The notes under the pieces are model-generated. The model had not been told where the DNA came from. It did no database searches and was given only the letters and a program-made list of their open reading frames with translations. The translations under genes and the position numbers were made by a program. DNA of 64,000 nt from Saprospiraceae bacterium (GTDB lineage Bacteria; Bacteroidota; Bacteroidia; Chitinophagales; Saprospiraceae): positions 1-64,000 of the forward strand of contig JALHRR010000006.1 in assembly GCA_022841345.1 (NCBI GenBank), read 5' to 3'. Of this stretch, positions 9,600 to 19,158 are shown one piece after another (within the stretch, counting starts at the first letter, position 1; each line of letters opens with the position of its first letter).

Positions 9600-10984
9600 A
9601 TGACTGGAATTTTCTTTTTTTGCAAAATATTGGGATCTGTTTTATACATGACTACATCTGCCACCAGCAGCCCCAGAATAGAAAAACTGCCTCCCAGCAG
9701 AACTATCCCAAAAACTACCGGCCAGTCCCGGGATACAATTGATCCAATAAGCAGACTCCCCATTCCGGGTAAATTGAAAATAGACTCAATAACAATGGAT
9801 CCTGAAACAAGTGCAGGTATGAGTCTTCCCAAATAAACAGACAATATGCCCAATGCATTTTTCCATGCGTACTGATGAATCACCTTTCTGGCTGGAATTT
9901 TGCGAAGGATGGCAGCATTTACATATTCTTTCTGAAGTTCGGCTGACATTATATTATGAACTTGCCTTGACAAACCCGGTATCCCATACAATATAATCAC
10001 AATCAGCGGTAAGATCACAAATGGAATGATTCTAAAAAAATGGGTCAAAACTGAGTTCGCGGCTGAAATGGGATAAGCGCCCGGGGTTGGAAATATGCCC
10101 AGCGCACCAGACCCTGTCAAAACAAGCAAGGCTATGATGGCAATCAGGAAGACAGGAAGGGATGATATAAGGAATAAAACCGTATTGGTCAATCTGGTGA
10201 AAAATTGTTGAGGACGAGTGGATGTGTACTTGCCCCAGAACATTGATATAATGACTATCATAAAAATGGCCAATGAATTGATAGATACTGTCCACAGGAA
10301 TGCAGGCCAAATCTTTTGCCATACGGGTCGATTATCTCTGTTTGAATTTCCCCAATTACCACGGAGTATCTGACTCATCCAGCGGTGATATTGATTATTG
10401 CCTCCATTCCATTGTAATACAGGAACCATGCTTTTCCATGAATCTACCCCGCTATTCAGTTGCTGAATGGACTTATCAAGCCTGCCAACATTTTGTGAAG
10501 GTCTGAAATTTTCTGTTTCAGTTATTTCAGCAAAGACTTGCTGAATTTTTGATGGACTGGATGCTGTGTCCAGAGACTGGATTAAATGAGGCTGGATATT
10601 AGTAAGGTTCTCACTGAGAAAATCCTTTTTTGCATTCAGGTATTCATCCAAATCATTCTTGTTTCCGGTATGCGCCAAAATTTTTCTTGCAATCTTTTTT
10701 TCAGGCAAGTAAAGAATTTTTTCCAATTCACCGGCTCCGGCCATAGAGCTAATGCTTACATAGAACAAGGGCAAATGGTAGCCGTTTTTCGAAACAATCC
10801 TGACATATTGATTCTTAAAATCTTCAAATCTGTTTTGATTACCAGACAATTCTTCTATCGGTAATCCTAATTCTGTGAGCACCGGATCATCAGGAGTGAG
10901 TTTGCTGAGAATAAAGCACAGGAGTGACAGGACCAACAAAGAAGGAATAAAATATAGCACTTTTTTAAGCCAAAACTTACTCAT
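9596..10984 (-). CDS. Peptide ABC transporter permease, OppB/DppB type, with large insert
   Basis: The 462-residue protein begins with a first span and the usual SKLTPDDPVL element of OppB-like permeases, and ends with five spans containing the ATPase-contact loop (EYVNAAILRKIPARKVIHQYAWKN). Between them, about residues 45-200 form a hydrophilic periplasmic insertion that E. coli DppB (339 residues) lacks. The insert is helical and charged and carries no domain I recognise. It lies 17 bp after the binding-protein gene and overlaps the next permease by four bases. Confidence 0.88.
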   Translation of the reverse strand: MSKFWLKKVLYFIPSLLVLSLLCFILSKLTPDDPVLTELGLPIEELSGNQNRFEDFKNQYVRIVSKNGYHLPLFYVSISSMAGAGELEKILYLPEKKIARKILAHTGNKNDLDEYLNAKKDFLSENLTNIQPHLIQSLDTASSPSKIQQVFAEITETENFRPSQNVGRLDKSIQQLNSGVDSWKSMVPVLQWNGGNNQYHRWMSQILRGNWGNSNRDNRPVWQKIWPAFLWTVSINSLAIFMIVIISMFWGKYTSTRPQQFFTRLTNTVLFLISSLPVFLIAIIALLVLTGSGALGIFPTPGAYPISAANSVLTHFFRIIPFVILPLIVIILYGIPGLSRQVHNIMSAELQKEYVNAAILRKIPARKVIHQYAWKNALGILSVYLGRLIPALVSGSIVIESIFNLPGMGSLLIGSIVSRDWPVVFGIVLLGGSFSILGLLVADVVMYKTDPNILQKKKIPVI

Positions 10985-11001
10985 TGGATTAGAGTTGCTG
11001 C

Positions 11002-12789
11002 TTATTTAGGTCTTATTAGATTTTCGTAGTATCCGGGCCTTACAATACTGGTCTCAATGTTTAAATGTTTTCTTGCCGCAATTCTTTCGAGAGGTGCCAC
11101 CAGAAAAACCACTGGTTGTTGTTCGTAGATTAGCTTTTGAATTTCTAATAATGTGTTAGTCTGATCAGTGCCCTTTTGCTGAGTCCGCGCCAGCTGAATC
11201 AAACTATCCACCCGGGCATTTCTGAAATTCATAAAATTATTTCCTCCGGTTGCAGTGGCATCAGAATGCCAGGTGATATATAATTGTTCTGCATCAGATT
11301 GTACGGGAAATCTGCCGGCCAAATTAGCCATATCAAAATCTCTGTTGCGCACATTACTGATCAGTGTCGCATTATCTACAGCAGTAATATCAATTCTGAT
11401 ACCGGCTTCTTCCGCATTTTGCTGAAACAGAAGTGCCAAATCCTGCCCTAATTTTCTTTGACTGGTGAGCAGATCAAATTGTAATTCCTGTCTTTGTCCA
11501 TTGATGGTTTTATCAAGAATTCTGTTATTGTTACTATCCTTCCATCCATCATTCTGAAGAATTTTTTTCGCTTCTTCAATGCTAAAGGCTACAGGCTTCA
11601 AGTCTTTATTAAAATAGCTTTTCCGCGGATGAACCGGACTGGGAATCCTGGTAGCAAGACCTTCAAACAATGTGTCAATGATTAGCTCCATGTCAAACAC
11701 CATAGCAATAGCTCGCCTGACTTCCAGTGAAGAGAGTGCTGGATGATCATTATTTAATGCCATATAAAAATATTGCAGAACCTCGGGTTCGTAAAGCGCG
11801 ATATCTTTCAATACTGTGGTATCTTTTCTAAGCGCAGAGTATTGTTCTGGTGAAAAGTCGCCCATAATATCCAAAGCTCCTGCTTTCAATGCCGCGATGG
11901 CAGTTTGCTCATCAGGAATAATTTTGAATACAATCTCGTCCGGGTATGCAGTGAATGAATGACGTTTGCCCTGAAATTCTTCTGTCCAGTGATCCTTTTT
12001 TTTTCGAAGTATAATGAATTGACCGGTTTGCCAATCGATTAATTCATAAGTTCCTGAACCACTTATTTTCTCTCTTGAATAAATACTGCTGCTGAATGAC
12101 TCTGCAAAGGCAGCGAGCGTTTTATTTTGTTTATATAGACTTGCCAATTTATTCAGGTCAAGAAATTTACTAATCGGAAAGCCTTTAATAACTTCACTGC
12201 TGTCATAAATATGTGCAGGAATGATGGGCAAAGCTGTGATGAGTTGATGGTTGAGATCATCTGTTCGGGGATAATATATGCTAAAACTTTTACCCTCAAC
12301 TTTGTCAGTTTCCAATTGAATATTACTCAGATCCATTCCTGAAGCCCCTGAACCATACAAATCACAAATAAGTGTTGCTTTGATTGAAAAGAATACATCT
12401 TCCACAGTAACCGGCTCGCCATCATCCCACTTTGCCTCTTTAAGGATTTCGATGTCAAGACGCATCAGATTTGCAAATTTTCCGGTGTCAATTTGTACAG
12501 CAGGATTGATTTCTTTGGCAAGCAGGGGAGATTCTGTGAGTGAAATAGGATCCTGCTCATACAAGGATGAAAAAATCTTCTGTACGACCTGAACTGCCAG
12601 GCTACTCTGAACCAGAATCGGATTGAGCCCTTCAGGATCATCAGCTAATCTGGATACAACTACTATACTTTCACGCTTTTCACTTTCACAGGAAACCCAG
12701 AATCCTGTCAGAATTATCATTATAATGATCCATGTATACCTATGAATATTTTGAGCGGAAACACGCTTATTGTTGATTTTATATTTCAT
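11002..12789 (-). CDS. Peptide ABC transporter substrate-binding lipoprotein (SBP family 5)
   Basis: The product (595 residues) is a family 5 binding protein that captures peptides outside the inner membrane and delivers them to the two downstream permeases. Visible marks are DDPEGLNPI near the N-terminus, WDDGEPVTVEDVFFSIKA, LRKKKDHW and VRRAIAMVFDMELI. I place the start at the ATG at 12787-12789 rather than at the first in-frame start 41 codons upstream. From there a basic stretch, one hydrophobic span and a lipobox-like WVSC (cysteine 34) follow directly. It heads the operon; no ATPase genes are nearby. Confidence 0.88.
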   Translation of the reverse strand: MKYKINNKRVSAQNIHRYTWIIIMIILTGFWVSCESEKRESIVVVSRLADDPEGLNPILVQSSLAVQVVQKIFSSLYEQDPISLTESPLLAKEINPAVQIDTGKFANLMRLDIEILKEAKWDDGEPVTVEDVFFSIKATLICDLYGSGASGMDLSNIQLETDKVEGKSFSIYYPRTDDLNHQLITALPIIPAHIYDSSEVIKGFPISKFLDLNKLASLYKQNKTLAAFAESFSSSIYSREKISGSGTYELIDWQTGQFIILRKKKDHWTEEFQGKRHSFTAYPDEIVFKIIPDEQTAIAALKAGALDIMGDFSPEQYSALRKDTTVLKDIALYEPEVLQYFYMALNNDHPALSSLEVRRAIAMVFDMELIIDTLFEGLATRIPSPVHPRKSYFNKDLKPVAFSIEEAKKILQNDGWKDSNNNRILDKTINGQRQELQFDLLTSQRKLGQDLALLFQQNAEEAGIRIDITAVDNATLISNVRNRDFDMANLAGRFPVQSDAEQLYITWHSDATATGGNNFMNFRNARVDSLIQLARTQQKGTDQTNTLLEIQKLIYEQQPVVFLVAPLERIAARKHLNIETSIVRPGYYENLIRPK

Positions 12790-13073
12790 CGGTTGTATGA
12801 TTGTTGGGAATGTTAAATCAAACTTGTTGCGCTGAAAGTTACGGTACTTTTGCCTTATTTGTGCTATTCTGTTTTCTGTTGATCCATTATCTGTGGACTT
12901 GCTAAATAGCACACATGTACACTAAATGTAAATATGCAGGACTATTTTATGAATATTTTCTGATATATCAAGCTGGCAGGTTACTTAAAGAAAATGATTT
13001 TTCGTTTTAAACCGGCACCATTTTTTAACCTTGTGACAATATTCCTGTTGTTTGTAAAATAAGCAATTTCCTA

Positions 13074-13991
13074 ATGAAGAATATTTTGATAGTTGGCGGT
13101 ACCGGAATGGTTGGTGAGGCTCTTCAGAAACTTTTAAATGCAAAACATTACAGAGTGGGAATCCTGACCCGCTCAAGAAACTCACCCCGCGTAGGCATCA
13201 AATACTTTCAATGGAATCCCGGAGAAAACTATGTAGACCCTGAAGCCATCAAATTTGCAGATATAATTGTCAATCTTTCGGGCGAGAATGTTGCGGGGGG
13301 AAGATGGACTGAGAAACGAAAAAAAGCTATTTCGCAGAGCAGAGTTCAATCTAATGAAATCTTGATTGAAGCTTGCGCCACTGAAAAAAAATGGCCTGAA
13401 GTATATCTCTCTGCAGGCGGTATGAATTATTACGGAGATAGGGGAGATGAATTACTCAGTGAAAGCTCAGGAAAAGGAAAAACTGGATTCTTGCCTGATA
13501 GCTGTGCTTTATGGGAATCCGCAGTACGTCAATGGGAAGAATATGAAGTTCGAACTGCCCAATTTAGGATGGGCATTGTATTGTCCAATAAAGCCGGAGC
13601 TTTACCAAAATTAGCAATGAGCATTCCATGGGGAATTGCTCCATATTTCGGACATGGCAGACAATGGGTATCCTGGATTCATGTACAGGATATGGCCTCC
13701 ATATTTTTACATGCCATTCAAAATGGCCAGATTAGAGGCATTTATAATGCGGCAAGTCCGGATCCACGGACCAATAAAGAGTTTATGAAGATTCTCCTCA
13801 AAAAAATGAGCAGAAAGGCACTCATTTTGTCAGTGCCCTCATGGGCTCTGGAAATTATTTTGGGTGAAATGTCTGAAACTGTGCTTAGCAGTGTCAAACT
13901 TGACATCAGCAATATTCAAAACTCAGGATTTAAATTTAAATACCCGACGCTTCCCAGAGCATTAGATCAATTATTTGATGAAAAGCAATAG
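13074..13991 (+). CDS. yfcH: TIGR01777-type NAD-dependent epimerase (YfcH family)
   Basis: The 305-residue protein is an atypical short-chain dehydrogenase. GGTGMVGEAL (about residues 8-17) is the NAD(P)-binding loop, and NLSGENVAGGRWTEKRKK, SAGGMNYYGDRG and the FRMGIVLS / WVSWIHVQDM segments are hallmarks of the TIGR01777/SDR39U1 subfamily. The physiological substrate is unknown. Monocistronic, divergent from the peptide transporter operon across a 284-bp spacer in which I see no further gene. Confidence 0.9.
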   Translation: MKNILIVGGTGMVGEALQKLLNAKHYRVGILTRSRNSPRVGIKYFQWNPGENYVDPEAIKFADIIVNLSGENVAGGRWTEKRKKAISQSRVQSNEILIEACATEKKWPEVYLSAGGMNYYGDRGDELLSESSGKGKTGFLPDSCALWESAVRQWEEYEVRTAQFRMGIVLSNKAGALPKLAMSIPWGIAPYFGHGRQWVSWIHVQDMASIFLHAIQNGQIRGIYNAASPDPRTNKEFMKILLKKMSRKALILSVPSWALEIILGEMSETVLSSVKLDISNIQNSGFKFKYPTLPRALDQLFDEKQ

Positions 13992-14049
13992 ATAATTGAA
14001 TCCAAAAAAATAAAATGGAAAGCATTCACAGAATCCGGGCCATCCGGAT

Positions 14050-14481
14050 TTAAGGCTGGAACACTTCTATTTCATGTGAGCGCAGTACCATGTCTGTAAA
14101 TTTACCCTTGAATTGTGTAGCTCTCACGATATGATTATCAATCCAATGGTAATTTCCTCCACGGGGCTTACCCATTATCATACCATGATATTTGAATCCA
14201 TGTTCCGCAAGCCATTGCTCGGTAATTTGTCTGTGGGCCTCGGTACGGGATGTGAAGAAAAATATAATGTGACCTTCATCATACCATTTATTCACAAATT
14301 CAAGGGCATCCGGATATATTTCTGCTGTTCCCATTCTTTCGGGTTCTTCATTTGGAATATCATCACAGATAGTTCCATCTATATCAATCAGGAAATTTTT
14401 TATCTCCGCAGGTAAGACCGGACTTATGGTCTCTCCCTTTTCATTATAGATTGTCTGGAGAGGCTGATCTTTAAGATTCAT
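14050..14481 (-). CDS. HAD-superfamily small phosphatase
   Basis: The 143-residue protein carries the HAD nucleophile motif FLIDIDGTICDD (about residues 31-42), motif II as FFFTSRTEAH and a motif III/IV region around MGKPRGGNYHWIDN. There is almost no cap domain. Homologues in Bacteroidota are often labelled phosphoheptose isomerase or capsule phosphatase by neighbourhood, but only a phosphatase fold can be read from the sequence. A 7-bp inverted repeat (14032-14038 with 14044-14050) overlaps its stop codon and may separate it from the convergent epimerase. Confidence 0.75.
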   Translation of the reverse strand: MNLKDQPLQTIYNEKGETISPVLPAEIKNFLIDIDGTICDDIPNEEPERMGTAEIYPDALEFVNKWYDEGHIIFFFTSRTEAHRQITEQWLAEHGFKYHGMIMGKPRGGNYHWIDNHIVRATQFKGKFTDMVLRSHEIEVFQP

Positions 14482-14525
14482 GGATATTCTTATTGTAAAT
14501 TGGACACAAAGCTAAAACCTTTTTT

Positions 14526-15419
14526 TTAAAAACTAATATACTCTGTAGGATTTACAGGAGTTCCATTTTGCCAGAGTTCAAAATGTAAATGCGGTCCTGT
14601 ACTGAGTACACCTGTGTTCCCTATGATTGCAACAGCTTCACCGGCCTTTACATAAGTTCCAACTTTTTTAAGATTTATGGCATTATGCTTGTAAAATGAT
14701 ACCAGATTATTTTCATGTTGGATGCATACAGTGTTTCCGGTCTCCAGGGTCCAGTCAGAACTGATGACAAACCCTGAAAGCACGGCCTTTACAGGTGTAT
14801 CCTTAGGTGCCAGCAGGTCAATGCCATAATGTCTCTCTACCGGATTGAATGCATTTGATATTTCTCCCTTAAGTGGCGGAATTAAATATAATTGATATAA
14901 ATTTTTTGAGATACCACCATCCTGGGATGCTTTGATTTGGATAAAATCTTCCTGTTTGCCTTCTGCTTCCGGGGATGTGTCAGCGGGCGATACATCAGCT
15001 GGTTCTGTTGCAACAGGATTCGCCAATTCAACATTTGATGGAGATTCATTTAACAATTCCCCTTTCCCGAGTATGGTAGAATCCTCTCCCGTCAGAATTC
15101 GCCGAAAGTGATCCGTATATAACATTTGTTGTTCAAACGCCGCTTCTACATCAGTAATGCGTTTGTTCAGCTTGATAAATTCAGGATGCTTGTACACATC
15201 ATTGTATCCCGGCATGAATTTCTTAAGAGGAGTATAGGCAGTCAGCATCCAGAATAAAAAAAACAAAAGGACAGCCACAGAGCTTATAATGGTATATAAA
15301 CCCAATAAATGTATCCTGAATGAACCCACTTCCTGAAGCGTATCGTCATTCATTATTACCAGTCTGAAGTGGTTTTTAAGCCTTTCTTTCCAATTACTCC
15401 ATTTATTATCTACCGGCAT
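14526..15419 (-). CDS. M23 family (LytM-like) zinc peptidase, membrane anchored
   Basis: The 297-residue protein has a cytoplasmic N-terminus, one span (about residues 36-60), a coiled-coil-like and Pro/Ala/Glu-rich linker (about 85-165) and a C-terminal peptidase M23 domain. The zinc ligands are present: RHYGIDL (HxxxD) and GPHLHFEL (HxH). Such proteins cut or sense peptidoglycan cross-links outside the inner membrane. All metal ligands are intact, so it may be active rather than an EnvC-like activator. It is divergent from the sprE gene. Confidence 0.9.
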   Translation of the reverse strand: MPVDNKWSNWKERLKNHFRLVIMNDDTLQEVGSFRIHLLGLYTIISSVAVLLFFLFWMLTAYTPLKKFMPGYNDVYKHPEFIKLNKRITDVEAAFEQQMLYTDHFRRILTGEDSTILGKGELLNESPSNVELANPVATEPADVSPADTSPEAEGKQEDFIQIKASQDGGISKNLYQLYLIPPLKGEISNAFNPVERHYGIDLLAPKDTPVKAVLSGFVISSDWTLETGNTVCIQHENNLVSFYKHNAINLKKVGTYVKAGEAVAIIGNTGVLSTGPHLHFELWQNGTPVNPTEYISF

Positions 15420-15452
15420 TGATTAAAAATTGGTACAATTAAAATAATTTTG
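15419..15452 (+). promoter_or_regulatory. Candidate Bacteroidota-type promoter of the sprE/porW gene
   Basis: TAATTTTG at 15445-15452 fits the TAnnTTTG -7 box and TTG at 15419-15421 could be the -33 element, with a 23-bp spacer. Transcription would give an untranslated leader of about 80 nt. The boxes are short and A+T-rich sequence can match by chance. Confidence 0.35.
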
Positions 15453-15536
15453 TGCGTTTTTAGGTTATGATTGCGTCCAGATAAAAACTATTTGGATGCT
15501 ATTTTTTAAATATTTTCCAGACAGATCCATACCAGC

Positions 15537-18500
15537 ATGCGATATATTGTTTCTTTATTTTTTATTTCAATTACTCTTTTGATTTCCGGGTGTGCCACTA
15601 AAAAGAAAAGTGGCCCATCAGGACTTAAAAAAGCTTATCATAATACAACTGCATACTATAACGGTTATTTCAATGCAGATCTTTTAATTGATGAAAGTAT
15701 TCTGGCATTGGAAAGTCAGACCAAAGATAATTACAATAAAGTTCTGGATATCTATAAATATACTTCTGCAACAAACCCGCAGGCAGTGTATCCTCAACTG
15801 GACAAAGCTATACAGAAACTCACCGTTGCAGTCCACCTTCACCGGATAAGCCACTGGACGGACGATTGTTATCTGACTATCGGAAAATCCCAGTTTTTGA
15901 AGCAGGATTATGAATCTGCAGAAGAAACGCTTGAGTATTTCGTGCAGGAATTCAATACTGACGGTACTGCTAAGAAAAAACGGAATGTAAAAGATGATAA
16001 ACCTGCACCATCTAATAGTGCGTCCAAGCGAAAGGCCAGAGCCAATGCAGGAGGACCCGGGTCTGCTAGTCCCAAAGTTAGTAAGGAAGCTGAAAAAGAA
16101 AATAGAGATAAATTGAAAGAACGGGAGGCTCAGATAAAGGCCCGAAAAAAATCATCCGGGAAACCAAGTGCCAAAGATGCCGCGAAAATAAGAGATGCAC
16201 GCAGAGCTGCCGCTCTCGAAAGACAAAAAGCTGCAAACGGTGAAACAACTGTGGATTCTACTGATGTTGCGAAAACAGAAACTCCGGTAGAGCCGGAGAA
16301 ATCATCAGTGGCTGAAGAGAAACCAAAGCAAAGTGTAGATACAAAGTCAAAAGAAGACTCAGAATCAGCGGATAAGACCATATCAGGGGAAGAGTACAAT
16401 CCTGAAAATTATTTCATGAAGCACAAACCTTGCTATTATGAAGGTGTACTTTGGCTGGCTAAGACTTATGTCCACAGAGGAAACTATGACAATGCACGGA
16501 TGTACCTGAAGCAACTGGAGAATGACCCTAAAGCCGATAAAACTACCCGATCTCTTGTAGCCGCAGTGGAAGCACACTCTTATCTGATGCAGAAGAACTA
16601 CAATTTGGCTATCATTCCTTTGCGCAAAGCCATAGAACTGGCAGATAATAAAAAAGACAGAGCCAGATACAGTTTTATTTTGGGGCAGTTACTTGAGCGG
16701 GCGGGCTTGTATGAAGAAGCTGCAGTAGCTTATCAAAAAGTTGTATCACTACATCAGGATTATGAAATGGATTTTTATGCCAGATTAGGTGTGATACAGA
16801 ATAAGCAATTCTCGGGTAATGGTAGTAAGCAGGATTTGATTGCTGATCTTAAAAGCATGCTGAAAGAAAGAAAGTATTCAGAATTTAAAGATCAACTGCA
16901 TTTTAGTCTTGCCAAAATTTATCTGGCTGAGGGTGATGCTGATAATGCGGTTCTTGCATTGGAGGAAGCAATAAAAGCGAGTAGCGGCAATCAAAATAAC
17001 ACTGTGGAAATTAATTATACTATTGCCAGCCTTTATTTGAAGCAGGAGAAATACGCGAAAGCAAAGACATTTTATGATATCACATTGCCCCTGATGGCAA
17101 AAACTGACGAGAGATACCCGGAGGTTGAGCGTTACAGCAAAGACCTGACTGATATTGCTTCCAATCTGAATGAAATAGCCAGGCAGGATAGTTTACTTTT
17201 GATCGCTGCCATGACAGATGATGAAAAGAAGGAATTGGTTAAAAAACTTAAAGCTAAAAAGGAGAAGGAAAAACTTGAAAATGCAGCCCTGGATAATAAA
17301 CCTAAATCCACTGCCCCGAATACAACCGCAGCTTTTGTTTCTCAACAAGCTGGCGCCAGACCGGTATTTTTTGCATATGATACAAGAAATCAAAAGAAAT
17401 TTCAAAAGGATTTCGAGAAAAAGTGGGGCACGAGAGCTCTGGAAGATAATTGGAGGAGATCTCTTCGTGCTCAGCAGTTTGCAGGAGTTAATGCTGATAG
17501 TACTACCTCTGCAGAAGAAGTTTCAGCATTTGAAATTCAGGACTATCTGAAAGGGGTACCATCTAACCCTGCTGAATTTGCTGCAATTGATAATATACTG
17601 ATCGAGTCAATGGCTTCTTTGGGCAGATTATACAGGGAAAAGCTTGAAAGAGCTGATAAGAGTGCACAAATTCTGGAAGAATTACAAAGAAGATATGTAG
17701 GGAACAAGGCAGAACCAGATGCATTCTATCTTTTGTATCTTGATTATATCGATTTAAAGAATCCTGCCAAATCAAAATATTATGCTGATCAGATACTCGA
17801 AAAATATCCTGCTTCCTTATATGCAGACATCTTAAGAGATCCTGATTATTTTAAGAAGAAAAGAGAAGAAGCAAATAAGCTGAATACCTATTACGCCAGC
17901 ACATATGACCATTTTAGTTCAGGCAGAATAGAACAGGCGAAGGAAATGGTAGACCAGTCAACGAAATTGTTTGGTAACGACAATGTTCTAAGACCTAAAT
18001 TTGCCCTTTTGAATGCTATGTGCATTGGCAAATTAAAGGGAGCAGATGATTATATGCATGCATTGAGAGAGGTCGTGGCTAAATATCCAAATACTGAAGA
18101 ACAAACACGGGCAAGAGAAATATTGCGTTTGTTGGGCCAGCGTGTTCAGGGCGATACGGCTTCAACAGCACAGGATTCTATTCCTAATAAAATGGTAGAT
18201 GAATTTAAAGTGGATGATGCTGATTTACATTATGTGTTGATCATTATGCAGACAGATAAGATGTCACTTAATGATACTAAGATCAAGGCGTCCAATTTTA
18301 ACTCAAAGTATTTTCAGAATGACCAGCTAAACATTGGAAATATCGTGCTTGGGGATAATAGCAATGCTCAAATCCCTGTGATAGTAGTAAGGAGATTCAA
18401 CAATAAAGCAGCTGCTATGAAATATTTTGATGGCTTGAAAAGCAATCGTAAAGATTTTATAGAGGACTTAACCTGGTATGAAGTATTTGCTATATCACAA

Positions 18501-18581
18501 AGCAATTACCGTACCCTTGTTAAAAATAGAGCAATTGAGCCTTATCGCACGTTTTTCATGAATAACTATCTGAATAAGTAA
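15537..18581 (+). CDS. sprE: Type IX secretion system lipoprotein SprE/PorW-like, TPR rich
   Basis: The 1014-residue protein starts with a lipoprotein signal (LLISGC, cysteine 19) and the phrase KAYHNTTAYYNGYFNADLLI, characteristic of SprE/PorW. An Ala/Lys/Glu-rich charged linker fills about residues 145-285. TPR helices follow on both sides of a second charged region (about 565-600). PorW/SprE is a periplasmic lipoprotein needed for type IX secretion and gliding. It is longer than the Flavobacterium form mainly because of the linker. It is monocistronic and ends two bases from the convergent nitroreductase stop, within a 17-bp palindrome. Confidence 0.85.
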   Translation: MRYIVSLFFISITLLISGCATKKKSGPSGLKKAYHNTTAYYNGYFNADLLIDESILALESQTKDNYNKVLDIYKYTSATNPQAVYPQLDKAIQKLTVAVHLHRISHWTDDCYLTIGKSQFLKQDYESAEETLEYFVQEFNTDGTAKKKRNVKDDKPAPSNSASKRKARANAGGPGSASPKVSKEAEKENRDKLKEREAQIKARKKSSGKPSAKDAAKIRDARRAAALERQKAANGETTVDSTDVAKTETPVEPEKSSVAEEKPKQSVDTKSKEDSESADKTISGEEYNPENYFMKHKPCYYEGVLWLAKTYVHRGNYDNARMYLKQLENDPKADKTTRSLVAAVEAHSYLMQKNYNLAIIPLRKAIELADNKKDRARYSFILGQLLERAGLYEEAAVAYQKVVSLHQDYEMDFYARLGVIQNKQFSGNGSKQDLIADLKSMLKERKYSEFKDQLHFSLAKIYLAEGDADNAVLALEEAIKASSGNQNNTVEINYTIASLYLKQEKYAKAKTFYDITLPLMAKTDERYPEVERYSKDLTDIASNLNEIARQDSLLLIAAMTDDEKKELVKKLKAKKEKEKLENAALDNKPKSTAPNTTAAFVSQQAGARPVFFAYDTRNQKKFQKDFEKKWGTRALEDNWRRSLRAQQFAGVNADSTTSAEEVSAFEIQDYLKGVPSNPAEFAAIDNILIESMASLGRLYREKLERADKSAQILEELQRRYVGNKAEPDAFYLLYLDYIDLKNPAKSKYYADQILEKYPASLYADILRDPDYFKKKREEANKLNTYYASTYDHFSSGRIEQAKEMVDQSTKLFGNDNVLRPKFALLNAMCIGKLKGADDYMHALREVVAKYPNTEEQTRAREILRLLGQRVQGDTASTAQDSIPNKMVDEFKVDDADLHYVLIIMQTDKMSLNDTKIKASNFNSKYFQNDQLNIGNIVLGDNSNAQIPVIVVRRFNNKAAAMKYFDGLKSNRKDFIEDLTWYEVFAISQSNYRTLVKNRAIEPYRTFFMNNYLNK

Positions 18582-18582
18582 C

Positions 18583-19155
18583 TTATTCGATCCAGCTTGT
18601 AAATTCTTCTACCGGTTTTCTGGTTCCTTCCTGAAGTACTCCGCCTTCAGGAATACCCATGTAGAAAAGACCAATGCATTTTTGTTCAGGTTCCATTTCA
18701 ACAAGTGAACCCATACGCTGAATCACTCCCGGAGTGCTCCAGTAAGCCCCAATGCCCAAAGAAGAAGCTGTTAGCCACATATTTTGTACAGCACAGGCAG
18801 TAGCTGCATATTCCTCCCATTCCGGAAGTCCTGAGTCAGGATTAATATGTACAATGACTGCAATGACCACATTGGCCAGTAGCGGATTGGCACTAATTTG
18901 CTTTTGTCTTGCTTCAGAAAATGTAGCAGCTGTATTTTTATAATCTTCAGCCATGAAATCGCTGAGTTTCTGTCTTCCTTCACCTCTGAATACCACGAAT
19001 CTCCATGGTTCCATTCTTTTATGAGTGGGAGCCCACCTGGCAGCTTCCAGAATATCATGGACCTTTTCCAATTCTATCTCCTGTGTAGTATATGATTTGG
19101 GGAATATGGCCCTGCGGCCCCGGATTACTTTTGATACTATTGCAAAATCTGACAT
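18583..19155 (-). CDS. Nitroreductase family flavoprotein
   Basis: The 190-residue protein is an FMN-dependent nitroreductase-fold oxidoreductase. The RGRRAIFP start, the AARWAPTHKRMEPWRFVVF segment (FMN contacts) and the late ASSLGIGAYW and LFYMGIPEGG motifs are all present, and the length fits the YdjA-like branch. The physiological electron acceptor is unknown. It follows the AMP nucleosidase gene with a 3-bp gap and is probably co-transcribed with it. Confidence 0.9.
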   Translation of the reverse strand: MSDFAIVSKVIRGRRAIFPKSYTTQEIELEKVHDILEAARWAPTHKRMEPWRFVVFRGEGRQKLSDFMAEDYKNTAATFSEARQKQISANPLLANVVIAVIVHINPDSGLPEWEEYAATACAVQNMWLTASSLGIGAYWSTPGVIQRMGSLVEMEPEQKCIGLFYMGIPEGGVLQEGTRKPVEEFTSWIE

Positions 19156-19158
19156 AAA

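Noticed and set aside
18572-18588. 17-bp palindrome over the sprE and nitroreductase stop codons as a terminator
   Set aside because: It is A+T-rich with no T tract; a weak bidirectional stop is possible but not supported.
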